Origin: JBCBKZ01 sp039026975
GTDB taxonomy: Bacteria > Bacteroidota > Bacteroidia > J057
Assembly (NCBI GenBank): GCA_039026975.1
Contig: JBCCLI010000010.1
Span: forward strand, 1 to 36,889
Reading direction: 5' to 3'
Length of the DNA: 36,889 nucleotides
The position numbers were made by a program, and so were the translations under genes. The notes under the pieces are model-generated. The model searched no databases and was not told the origin of the DNA. It worked only from the letters and a program-made list of their open reading frames with translations. Position 1 is the stretch's first letter. Each line of letters opens with the position of its first letter. This document shows, one piece after another, positions 26,183 to 33,634 of this stretch.

Positions 26183-27225
26183 AGCATAAACTGCTGTCTC
26201 TGTGTCTTGATAAGTATCCAAAGAAAGAAGGGGGCCCCTACCATAGCTGAGAGTATTCCTATGGGCAGTTCACCCGGTGCAATAATGGTTCTGGCGATGG
26301 TATCTGCCAGGATCATAAATATAGCACCTAGCAGGGAAGAACTTATTAGCAAATATCTATAATCTGTTCCTTTCAGCAGGCGAATCAGATGGGGGATGAC
26401 CAGGCCTATAAATCCTATCAGCCCACTTACTGAAATACAAACGCCAACAATGAGTGCCGCCAATAAGATCACCCTGGATTTTACTTTTTCTACTTCTATC
26501 CCTAAGTATATGGCTTCTTTTTCTCCTAGTAAAATGGCATTGAAAGCCTGAGAAAAGGAGACCAGAATCACACTTCCTATGCAAATAATAGGAGCAGCAA
26601 TCATCACTTGAGGCCAACTGGCACCACTCACACTCCCTAGCGTCCAGAAGGTGATATCCCGGAGTTGCTGATCGTTAGACATATTGATAAATAAGCCTGA
26701 GATAGCAGCGGCAAATGCGGAGATGGCTATTCCTGCTAACAGCATAGTCATGATGGATGTTTCTCCCCCTCTTCTGGAAAGGGCATATACTAAATAAGTA
26801 GTAGTCAATCCCCCTAAGAAGGCAAAAACGCTAAGAGAGAGGGTCTGAAACCACAAGCCTAGCGTTGCCATCCAAGCCCCTCCAATCACTATGGAAAAGA
26901 CCGCAAATAGCATAGAGCCACTGGTTACGCCTATCAAGGAGGGATCTGCTAATGGGTTTCTAAACAGCCCTTGGATAGCAGCACCAGATATGGCCAAGCC
27001 AGCCCCTATCAGTCCCGCAAGAATAATCCTGGGGAGCCGTATGTGAAAGAGTAAATATGCGTGAACGCTTTGTTCCGCAGCAGAAAAATAATTGATAAAT
27101 GCTTCCCAGATTTCAACCATTGCCAGGTCATAAGCCCCAATAAATAAGGCTGAAAAGGCACTTAGCCCTAGTAAAGTCAAAAGACCCGGAAGGGACAGGA
27201 CCCATCTGGAAGCTATCTGCGTCAT
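26179..27225 (-). CDS. hmuU: Heme ABC transporter permease HmuU (FecCD family)
   Basis: 348 residues with about nine to ten TM helices. FecCD signatures are present: RLPRIILAGLIGAGLAISGAA, then GLFRNPLADPSLIGVTSGS (NPLADP at 90-95), and GLIGFIGLVIPHLIRLL before the C-terminal helices ending GELPIGILSAMVGAPFF. It forms the inner-membrane channel with HmuV. It starts at 27225 and overlaps the hmuT stop by 4 bp, and its own stop overlaps hmuV by 4 bp. Confidence 0.92.
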   Translation of the reverse strand: MTQIASRWVLSLPGLLTLLGLSAFSALFIGAYDLAMVEIWEAFINYFSAAEQSVHAYLLFHIRLPRIILAGLIGAGLAISGAAIQGLFRNPLADPSLIGVTSGSMLFAVFSIVIGGAWMATLGLWFQTLSLSVFAFLGGLTTTYLVYALSRRGGETSIMTMLLAGIAISAFAAAISGLFINMSNDQQLRDITFWTLGSVSGASWPQVMIAAPIICIGSVILVSFSQAFNAILLGEKEAIYLGIEVEKVKSRVILLAALIVGVCISVSGLIGFIGLVIPHLIRLLKGTDYRYLLISSSLLGAIFMILADTIARTIIAPGELPIGILSAMVGAPFFLWILIKTQRQQFML

Positions 27226-28100
27226 ATTTCCTGTAGTTTGGTAGCTAGTTCTAAGGCGGCTTTTCCTACTCTAGGCCCAAAAGAGCTTAAGTAGTGGCCA
27301 TCCATAGTTATGATTCTACTGTTTTTATAAGCAGGAACCTGCTCCATGCCATTTATCTGAGAAAGCCCCTCTTTCCCATCTAAACTGGCTAATCCACTGG
27401 TAAACATTAGGATTACCTCTGGAGAAGCCTCTATTAGGCTTTCAGGTGTAAGTGCCTGATATCCTTCGAATGAAGCAATAGAAAGCTCACCGCCTGATCT
27501 ATTAACCATTTCAGCCGTAGATGTTCCCGTTCCAGAGATCATTAATCTTCCTAATCCCCTGGCATAGATAAATAGGACAGAAGGACGGCTCTCAACAGAA
27601 TCCAGTATGCCTACTAACGCCAGGCTATCAGCCTGAATCTCTGCTTCAAGATTGGTGATAATTTCTTCATCCGTTTCTAAGACTTCTGCTATCACTTTAG
27701 CTGCTTTCACAGAATTATCAAAAGTGTAAGAAGTAGGTACCTCCACAATAGTTAGATTAGCAGCGCGGATCTGTTCCAAGGCTTTAGCCTGAGGGACCTG
27801 ATCTGATTCTATGAAGATGATGTCCGGATTCATAGAAAGAATAGCTTCTGCATTTAACTGAGCCACATGTCCCATTCTAGGAATGCTGTCTATGGCTGGA
27901 GAAGGGTAGGTACTGGTAATATCTGTTCCTATGATTTTTTCCCCATGCCCCAGGGCAAAGAGTGTTTCTGTTAAAAAGCCACTTAGAGAAATGATTCGTT
28001 TCTCGCTTTCTGCAGGCGCCTCTTTTCCTTCCCCAGAAGGCGTACAACTGATGGTGAAAAGAAATGCGCTGATTAAGAGGGTTGTAATTACTGTTCTCAT
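27222..28100 (-). CDS. hmuT: Heme-binding periplasmic lipoprotein HmuT
   Basis: 292 residues with a lipobox (TISC, Cys19). It is a class III (TroA-like, helical-backbone) binding protein: RIISLSGFLTETLFALGHGEKIIGTDITSTYP, then NPDIIFIES, GRLMISGTGTSTAEMVNRSGG and a C-terminal SSFGPRVGKAALEL. The GTGTSTAEMV...GG pattern is typical of HmuT proteins. The only gap in the operon above 15 bp lies upstream: 68 bp containing a terminator-like hairpin after the hmuY-like gene. Confidence 0.9.
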   Translation of the reverse strand: MRTVITTLLISAFLFTISCTPSGEGKEAPAESEKRIISLSGFLTETLFALGHGEKIIGTDITSTYPSPAIDSIPRMGHVAQLNAEAILSMNPDIIFIESDQVPQAKALEQIRAANLTIVEVPTSYTFDNSVKAAKVIAEVLETDEEIITNLEAEIQADSLALVGILDSVESRPSVLFIYARGLGRLMISGTGTSTAEMVNRSGGELSIASFEGYQALTPESLIEASPEVILMFTSGLASLDGKEGLSQINGMEQVPAYKNSRIITMDGHYLSSFGPRVGKAALELATKLQEI

Positions 28101-28112
28101 ACTTTAGGTTTC

Positions 28113-28147
28113 AAAAAAAGGGAGGGCAGTCCCAAGAACTGCCCCCC
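28113..28147 (-). terminator. Rho-independent terminator inside the heme operon
   Basis: Read on the minus strand: a GC-rich stem GGGGGGCAGT / ACTGCCCTCCC (one A-C mismatch), loop TCTTGGG, then TTTTTTT. It lies between the hmuY-like stop (28169) and the hmuT start (28100). It should give many short hmuY transcripts and fewer full-length ones. Confidence 0.85.
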
Positions 28148-28168
28148 ACTGAGTTACACTCAACACTT

Positions 28169-29449
28169 TTAACGTAATATGTAAATAGGTTTAGTGATAC
28201 TACTACTACCACGGCTAAGCGACACGTAGTATACTCCCTGTGGGAGATCTACGCTTAAACTTTTTATATTTTTCCCAGAAAGAACATTTATCTTCTCTTG
28301 GTAAATGGACTGACCTAGGTGGTTTCTGATGTCAAGTCTAGCTTCAGAAATATTCTGGCTTAGATCAAAGTCTACTGTGAATGCACCTGTAGATGGATTT
28401 GGGTATACCCTGTAAGAGGATACTTGCTCAAAGGTATTTCCGATAGAGGTGGAAGTGCTTATAACCCCTGCGAACGTACGCTTTAGGGCAGTTACACCCG
28501 TTCCAGATCCTTCAAAGTCAAGAAAAGTCAGTTTCCATACACTGTCAGAAGCAGCGGCCTTCACAAAAAATACTTTGTTAGGGATAGACCATGAGAAGGA
28601 ACCTAGGTCAAAAGATTTCCAGTCATGTCCTATCAGGTAAAGTGTGGAGTCTGTTAGGCTGGCCTCATAGTCTGCAAAAGCAGTTGTTTCTGGATCCTCC
28701 ACGTCATCTACCTGCGCTACTTGTACCCCTGTATTGGTGATAATACCTGTTACCATGTAATCCACACCAGGCGTATCTTCCAGGGGTGTCCAGTATCTGG
28801 TAAACGTCATATCCCAGCTTGCTGGCTCTAAGTCCATCACACTATCCTGCTCAATAGACAAATAGGCAAGGGTTTTCCCTGCAAAGTCGTCCTTATTGAT
28901 GGTGTGCATCATTTCTTCTGTGTTATCAAGGTTTGCATACCTGACGGTGTATTCGCCTCCAGCCAGAGACATGATCTCAAATTTCTTATACGTGCCGCTT
29001 CTAAGCTTAACAAAAAATATTTTGCTAGAGCTTACAGTGTTATTTACAGGATTGTATGCACCCCATCCTAAATCGAATGGATCTTCTGGATTTAGCATAG
29101 CGTTAAATGCGCCTTGCGACCAGCTCACTTCTGGATTAAAAATCCTTTCAATAATATCCATAGTGTCGGCCGTCTCAAAGTCTGTAGCAACAGTAAAGAA
29201 GGCTTCTACCTCGGGAATAGGATTAGACCTGGAGTTATTCACTGCTTCATTTACAAATACGCTTGCATCAAATCTGTCTACAGAAAATGCCACGTCCCAG
29301 GTGGTGAGCGGGTAGGTTACAGATTCTCCTGTAGATAGTGAGTAAAATACCTGGTTACCATATCCTTCTCCCATACTGACGAGCTGTTCTTGCCCGAATG
29401 TTAGGAACGGGATGGCAAATAGGCAGATGTGTAGTAAAGCTTTCTTCAT
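28169..29449 (-). CDS. Secreted HmuY-like heme-binding protein: two tandem HmuY-like domains plus T9SS sorting domain
   Basis: 426 residues. Signal peptide 1-19. Domain 1 (about 33-175): YSLSTGESV, TTWDVAFSVDRF (W51), KIFFVKLRSGTYKKFEI, GGEYTVRYANL. Domain 2 (about 193-325): AYLSIEQDSV, ASWDMTFTRYW (W212), GIITNTGV, KVFFVKAAASDSVWKLTFLDFEG. Both repeat the HmuY pattern WDxxFxRx ... VFxVRxxDGxYxKxxFxxYxxxxG. A T9SS type A domain (about 345-426, VYPNPSTGAFTVDF) replaces the lipid anchor of known HmuY. It is first in the hmuTUVSR operon, under a Fur-like promoter. Heme binding is inferred; the ligand residues of P. gingivalis HmuY were not checked by alignment. Confidence 0.78.
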   Translation of the reverse strand: MKKALLHICLFAIPFLTFGQEQLVSMGEGYGNQVFYSLSTGESVTYPLTTWDVAFSVDRFDASVFVNEAVNNSRSNPIPEVEAFFTVATDFETADTMDIIERIFNPEVSWSQGAFNAMLNPEDPFDLGWGAYNPVNNTVSSSKIFFVKLRSGTYKKFEIMSLAGGEYTVRYANLDNTEEMMHTINKDDFAGKTLAYLSIEQDSVMDLEPASWDMTFTRYWTPLEDTPGVDYMVTGIITNTGVQVAQVDDVEDPETTAFADYEASLTDSTLYLIGHDWKSFDLGSFSWSIPNKVFFVKAAASDSVWKLTFLDFEGSGTGVTALKRTFAGVISTSTSIGNTFEQVSSYRVYPNPSTGAFTVDFDLSQNISEARLDIRNHLGQSIYQEKINVLSGKNIKSLSVDLPQGVYYVSLSRGSSSITKPIYILR

Positions 29450-29455
29450 ATTATC

Positions 29456-29478
29456 TTATTTAGACCAAGTATAAATTA
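29456..29478. promoter_or_regulatory. Fur-like 23-bp operator at the heme operon promoter
   Basis: TTATTTAGAC (29456-29465), three bases, GTATAAATTA (29469-29478); 8 of 10 symmetric. It is the same as the element at 21686-21708 except for the spacer and one arm base, and starts 7 bp from the ATG (9 bp in the other). Confidence 0.65.
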
Positions 29479-29484
29479 GTGCTG

Positions 29485-29515
29485 CTAATGTAAGATCAAA
29501 CTACTTGTAACCCAA
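29485..29515 (-). promoter_or_regulatory. Promoter of the heme operon
   Basis: Minus strand: TTG (29513-29515, in CTTGG) then 20 nt, then TACATTAG (29485-29492), 7 of 8 to... the TAnnTTTG -7 consensus. Spacer length and position relative to the 23-bp operator match the siderophore-receptor promoter. Confidence 0.6.
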
Positions 29516-29538
29516 GTAATTTGCATAGATATTTTTGA

Positions 29539-29621
29539 ATATGAAGAGAAAATACCTAAGCCCTTGGCGAGCGAAAAATACTAACTACCTAATTTTAGGT
29601 AGTTATCTTAAAAATTAGGTA
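29539..29621. promoter_or_regulatory. ACCTAA-type palindrome cluster upstream of the heme operon
   Basis: Three elements: ACCTAAGC (29554-29561) with flank ATATGA matching the other iron promoter; a long palindrome with 11-bp arms TAACTACCTAA and TTAGGTAGTTA around TT (29582-29605); and TTAGGTA (29615-29621). The core of both palindromes in the window is ACCTAA-N2-TTAGGT. Confidence 0.55.
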
Positions 29622-29654
29622 TTTCATATGCGCATAATGGCTAACTGAGCTAAG

Positions 29655-30215
29655 CTACAAGGCATAGTATTTATGGATTTGCCGGGCTACAGCTAAGGCT
29701 GAAAGCTGGGTATTATCTATCTTAAGTATCTGTTTATCTGGAAATTCTCCAGGCAGAGAGTTCATCCTGTATATTTTCCCTCTTTGAAGCAGGATTTTTT
29801 CAGAATGGACCACATCTCTTTTAGAGGCTTTTTCTCTCAGGCGATTCTCTGTTTTATTTCTTTCCAGTCTTATCTTAAGATCAGCACTAAGCTCCACCAA
29901 GCAGATTTGAGCTCCAGCTTCCTTAAACACGTCCAAGATACCCTCTACATATTCCTCATCTTCTTTTAAATCAAATGCCCAAACCATGGTGAAGATGATC
30001 CCGGGAAGATCACTCTTAGCTACTTCCCGGAAAATCCCCATTCAGATCAAATCCACCAAGCGGGTAAAAGGGGGAGTGGAGAAATCAAAAAATGGATGGA
30101 CCAGCTCTATGGACATATGATTATGAAAGAGCTTAAGCCCTGTGAGCTTGGCTAGTTCCTGTCCCACCGTCATTTTCCCTACGGCAGGTGGGCCTGTGAT
30201 GAGTACGAATTTCAT
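29655..30215 (-). pseudogene. Shikimate-kinase-like P-loop kinase gene split by an in-frame TGA
   Basis: Translation from ATG 30215 gives 57 residues (MKFVLITGPPAVGKMTVGQE ... RLVDLI), then TGA (30042-30044), then continues in the same frame (MGIFREVAKSDLPGIIFTMVWAFD ... to 29655). Both halves together match a full-length (about 185-residue) AAA/shikimate-kinase-like protein: GPPAVGKMTVGQELAK with Walker A, FHNHMSIELVHPFFD, and VELSADLKIRLERNK. A single CGA-to-TGA change explains the break, and no frame shift is needed. The start overlaps the upstream GNAT stop by 4 bp. Function of the family is unknown. It may be recently inactivated, or the C-terminal half may restart at ATG 30041. Confidence 0.8.
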
Positions 30216-30691
30216 TTCTTGGGCCTACGCTTGTATACCATCTGGTAGAATATGGGCTCAAAGCCTTCTTTCTGGCAGAATGTGTGAACGGCTAAATTAT
30301 TGACGGCCATCCGTAATTGTATGAAGCTAGCTCCTTTTTCATACATCCAGTTAGCGGCTGTCTGAAAAAGCTGTGTTCCTATCCCTTTCCGTTGGTAGGT
30401 ATCTTTTACAATAGTTTCTGTAATGTACCCACCTGTTTCCTGGATGAGATGAGTAGGTTCCACGATTTGACAAGAAAGAAAGCCTGCTAACTCATTTTCT
30501 TCTTCTGCTAAGAAGAACTGATAATCCGGATCACCTATCCTCCTACTAATACTAGAGGAAGCTGTGATCTCTGCATCTTTATCAGTCCTGAGGAAAGGTA
30601 CCTTATCTGACTGGCTTTCGAGAAATTCATTCCATAAGGGGATGATGCGATCTACGTCGCCAGGCTTAGCAACTCTGATAACAGAATCCAT
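30212..30691 (-). CDS. GNAT-family N-acetyltransferase
   Basis: 159 residues of one GNAT domain. N-terminal VIRVAKPGDVDRIIPLWNEFL, then a central strand FFLAEEENELAGFLSCQIV. Motif A is RKGIGTQLFQTAANWMYEKG, with the acetyl-CoA-binding RxxGIG. The last part, RMAVNNLAVHTFCQKEGFEP, is the usual end. The substrate is unknown. It sits upstream of the split kinase gene with an ATGA overlap, so the pair was one operon. Confidence 0.88.
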   Translation of the reverse strand: MDSVIRVAKPGDVDRIIPLWNEFLESQSDKVPFLRTDKDAEITASSSISRRIGDPDYQFFLAEEENELAGFLSCQIVEPTHLIQETGGYITETIVKDTYQRKGIGTQLFQTAANWMYEKGASFIQLRMAVNNLAVHTFCQKEGFEPIFYQMVYKRRPKK

Positions 30692-30805
30692 GTGTTTATA
30701 TTTATAGTTCCCTGATAGGAGAAATCTTATGAGAATTCTCCAACTTTGGTCGGCATTGGAACAAGAGACAAGGCTATGGAAATGCTGTAATTACCTTATA
30801 CGGAA

Positions 30806-31108
30806 ATGAACGCAATAAGTATACTTAGAAAGCTCGGAATAGTAGAAGGGATCTCCTATCTCCTCCTGCTGGGCATAGCTATGCCCCTCAAATATATGGC
30901 TGATATGCCGTGGGCTGTTACTTACGTAGGCTGGGCGCACGGCTTACTATTTATGCTTTACCTGGTGACTGCGGCATGGGTTATTCTCAAGTATAAATGG
31001 CCCATTTTGAGATTCGTTGTGGCTTTTTTTGCCGCTCTCCTCCCCTTTGGTCCCTTTGTATGGGATAGATATTTGAAGCGGTATGAAGCTGATATGGAGG
31101 GCAAATAA
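30806..31108 (+). CDS. DUF3817 small integral membrane protein
   Basis: 100 residues with three hydrophobic helices. LGIVEGISYLLLLGIAMPLKYM, then GWAHGLLFMLYL, then LPFGPFVWDRYL are the DUF3817 signature (conserved EG, H-G and the F-W-D end). Function unknown. Its TAA is directly followed by the ATG of truC, so translation is probably coupled. The 114-bp gap to the divergent GNAT gene contains the palindrome GAGAATTCTC at 30731-30740. Confidence 0.85.
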   Translation: MNAISILRKLGIVEGISYLLLLGIAMPLKYMADMPWAVTYVGWAHGLLFMLYLVTAAWVILKYKWPILRFVVAFFAALLPFGPFVWDRYLKRYEADMEGK

Positions 31109-31858
31109 ATGGAACTTCCTATTCTCTTTCATGATGATCAGCTTATAGCCATACATAAGCCGGCAGGTCTTCTGGTTCATCAAACTAATTTGGACAGAGG
31201 AGAAGATAAAGATGCCATGCGCATGCTCAGAGATCAGATAGGGCGGTGGGTATATCCTGTCCATCGGCTAGATAAAGCTACTTCTGGGGTGCTAGTATTT
31301 GGGCTGAGTTCAGAGGCAGCTCGGCAGGCAGCTAAGCAGTTTGAAGAGCGAACAGTAGAGAAGCAGTACCTGGCAGTAGTCAGGGGATATACGCAGGAAG
31401 AAGCATTGATAGATTACCCACTAAAACCTTTATGGGAAAAGAAAAGAGGGAAACGCCTGAGCCAACCTAAACCTGCCCAGGATGCCCAAACCTATTACAA
31501 AAGAATAGCTACTACAGAGCTTCCGCATCCTGTGGGGAGGTATGAGACGGCTAGGTACTCCCTCATGATTCTTTCTCCTAAAACAGGCAGGAGTAGGCAG
31601 CTACGGAGGCATATGAAGCATATTTCCCATCCCATTCTGGGGGATCGTAGCCATGGGGACACTAAGCATAATGCTTTTATAGCTTCTTTCACAGGTAAGA
31701 GCAGGCTGATGCTGCACGCCCATAGTTTAGCTCTACTACACCCCTTGACTAACAAGCCACTGCTGATCACTGCTGGATTAGCTGATGAATTTCAACATGT
31801 CCTTTCTGTCTTGGGGCTAGATACAAAAGAAGGGTTCCAAAAGAACCCTCCTGATTAG
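31109..31858 (+). CDS. truC: tRNA pseudouridine(65) synthase TruC
   Basis: 249 residues. RluA-family signature HRLDKATSGVLVFGLS with catalytic D55. It agrees with E. coli TruC as I recall it over the whole length: NKPSG-like HKPAGLLVHQ, RDQIGRWVYPVHRLD, YLAVVRGY, SPKTGRSRQLRRHMKHI, HPILGDRSHGD and LMLHAHSLALLHP. It isomerises U65 in the acceptor stem of certain tRNAs. It has no S4 domain, as expected. The last codons overlap a hairpin (31831-31849). Confidence 0.9.
   Translation: MELPILFHDDQLIAIHKPAGLLVHQTNLDRGEDKDAMRMLRDQIGRWVYPVHRLDKATSGVLVFGLSSEAARQAAKQFEERTVEKQYLAVVRGYTQEEALIDYPLKPLWEKKRGKRLSQPKPAQDAQTYYKRIATTELPHPVGRYETARYSLMILSPKTGRSRQLRRHMKHISHPILGDRSHGDTKHNAFIASFTGKSRLMLHAHSLALLHPLTNKPLLITAGLADEFQHVLSVLGLDTKEGFQKNPPD
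31831..31849 (-). terminator. Stem-loop serving as terminator for the DUF4097 operon, inside the end of truC
   Basis: AGGGTTC (31831-31837) and GAACCCT (31843-31849) form a 7-bp stem with a 5-nt loop. On the minus strand it is followed by TCTTTTG, downstream of the DUF4097 stop at 31895. Confidence 0.5.
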
Positions 31859-31894
31859 CTATGAAAAAAATATGGTATAAGCTTATTAGCCTTT

Positions 31895-32698
31895 CTATCT
31901 CTTCCTGACAAATATATCTCCGTGGTGGGTTTGCAGGCTCATGGCATTTCCCCCTCCATTAATAGTCCCGGTGATTAATTCATCTACAGATACCCTATAT
32001 ACCCCATCCTCATTCTTCTCTCTATTGATACTTTGCTTTTTTAGTTCTACTTCAAAGCCTGAGAATATATCTCCCCGGTCTGTTCTCATCTTCAGATCTG
32101 CTTTTACAGAGGAGGGGATGCTAAGGTCTACGTCCCCATGGTAGGTAGTGAAAGCCATAGGCGTTTCATTATTCACTTCCTGGAAGCTTACCTTTATGTC
32201 TCCATGCCAGCTATTGGCTACCAGGGACCCGGAAATATCCTTAGCTGAAATGCCCCCGTGATGGGCATCTACTACTATTTCCCCATTGATGTCAGCTATA
32301 GCTACTGTCCCTATGTGATGGGTTTCTATTTCCAGGTCAAAATCTGAAGGAACTTCAATGATCAGGGCCACTGGATTAGAGGTATGCTCACTGTCTACAG
32401 AGACTTTATTATCTCTTTCTCTGATGTCCAGGTCTATACCTCCACCTGTTATGCGCTTCAGTCCATTCTTACTCTCCTCCGGTCCTTTACTTTTTTTACT
32501 GAGAGACTCATACTTTACCAGTACGTCTTCCCTATTAGTCCCCAAGACTGTGACGGTTCCTCTGTGGATATCCACTTTTAGCACCCCTCTCTTTCCTGTT
32601 TCTGAGAGGGGAATGTCTATGGATTTCTCCTGACTCTTTGCCTGTTCTGTAACCAGGCCTACTAATACCATACAGATGATGAATGCGATATTTTTCAT
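31895..32698 (-). CDS. DUF4097 beta-strand-repeat secreted protein (second copy)
   Basis: 267 residues from ATG 32698, where a signal peptide begins (MKNIAFIICMVLVGLVTEQAKSQ); the longer in-frame start at 32776 would overlap the previous gene by 38 bp. The mature part is a regular series of short strands with xxGDIxV-type turns (HRGTVTVLG, HHGGISAKDISGSL, WHGDIKVSF, YHGDVDLSI, DRGDIFSGF, HHGDIFVRK), a beta-helix-like DUF4097 fold. Surface or periplasmic localisation and a shielding or adhesion role are guesses. It follows the first DUF4097 gene with a 40-bp gap. Confidence 0.8.
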   Translation of the reverse strand: MKNIAFIICMVLVGLVTEQAKSQEKSIDIPLSETGKRGVLKVDIHRGTVTVLGTNREDVLVKYESLSKKSKGPEESKNGLKRITGGGIDLDIRERDNKVSVDSEHTSNPVALIIEVPSDFDLEIETHHIGTVAIADINGEIVVDAHHGGISAKDISGSLVANSWHGDIKVSFQEVNNETPMAFTTYHGDVDLSIPSSVKADLKMRTDRGDIFSGFEVELKKQSINREKNEDGVYRVSVDELITGTINGGGNAMSLQTHHGDIFVRKR

Positions 32699-32738
32699 GA
32701 TCTTAATATAATTGAATTGTTTTGATTGCTGTTGATAA

Positions 32739-33614
32739 CTATTCCTTAGCATAGACGTCTCCGTTATAGGTTTCAAAATGAAGGGCTACGGTACCTTTTC
32801 GGGAGGTGATGGAGGCTGTATTTTGGATCTTGTAAGCTATCCCAGTCCCTTCCTTGTCTTTTTGCTTTGTGATTTCTTGTTGTTGGTATTCCAGCTCGGG
32901 AATATTGGTAAAAAATTCTCCTCTACTAGAAAGGAAGGTCATTTTGGCGGCTACTCCTTTCTGGAAGCGGGTATAAATTTCTCCGTTGAAGGTCTTAAAG
33001 AAGGAGTCCCTGCTCGGATTTTGTTGGTAGTTGACGCTTATATCTCCATTAATGGTTTTGGTTCTTACTCTGCTGACCACATCTTCTAAAGAAATATCTC
33101 CATTCAGATTTTTGACATCCAGGGTCCCTTCCATTTTTTGGATCTGTATGTCCCCACTATTCATGGTAGAGATCATGAGATTAAGCTTCCTGGGGACCTT
33201 CAGGCTCACGTTCATCTGGTAAGCATACGTGGGTTCCCAGCTTGACTTTTCCCACCACTTGTTCCCCCACCAATTTTGGGTAGCAGGTTCTCGCCAAAAG
33301 TCATTATTGGATTCTTCTTCCGGAAGAACTATGTTTAGGAAGACAGTCTCTCCTTTTCTGACAAACTCAAAGCTAGGCTTATTAGCTTCATAATCCGGGA
33401 AGTTCAGGGCATAATCTGAAGGAATCAGTCTTACTTCCAGAGAAAGGGTAGGAGCATCTGTTCCCACTACTTTTACTGATCCGTTAAGGTTTTCGAATCT
33501 GAGTGTACTTACGCCTTGGGGGTCATAGGTCTGCCGGATATTTTCCTGCCCCAAGAGCTTAGAAAACAGGCATGGCAATACCAGCACATAGATAAACTTG
33601 CGTATAGATGTCAT
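32739..33614 (-). CDS. DUF4097-like secreted protein (first copy)
   Basis: 291 residues. Signal peptide 1-22 (to LLG). The same strand-turn repeats as its neighbour: NLNGSVKVVG, NSGDIQIQKMEGTLDVKNLNGDISLEDV, TINGDISVNYQ, TFNGEIYTRF, TYNGDVYAKE. A Trp-rich insert (WREPATQNWWGNKWWEKSSW, about 107-126) is a peculiarity of this copy. It is third in the sigma-HEAT-DUF4097-DUF4097 operon, 20 bp after the HEAT gene. Confidence 0.75.
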   Translation of the reverse strand: MTSIRKFIYVLVLPCLFSKLLGQENIRQTYDPQGVSTLRFENLNGSVKVVGTDAPTLSLEVRLIPSDYALNFPDYEANKPSFEFVRKGETVFLNIVLPEEESNNDFWREPATQNWWGNKWWEKSSWEPTYAYQMNVSLKVPRKLNLMISTMNSGDIQIQKMEGTLDVKNLNGDISLEDVVSRVRTKTINGDISVNYQQNPSRDSFFKTFNGEIYTRFQKGVAAKMTFLSSRGEFFTNIPELEYQQQEITKQKDKEGTGIAYKIQNTASITSRKGTVALHFETYNGDVYAKE

Positions 33615-33634
33615 AACCGTAAAAATTATGTTGT

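Noticed and set aside
29655..30041. The 128-residue downstream half of the kinase as an independent gene
   Set aside because: Its sequence is the C-terminal two-thirds of a known longer family and the missing N-terminal part lies directly upstream in the same frame, so a split gene is simpler.
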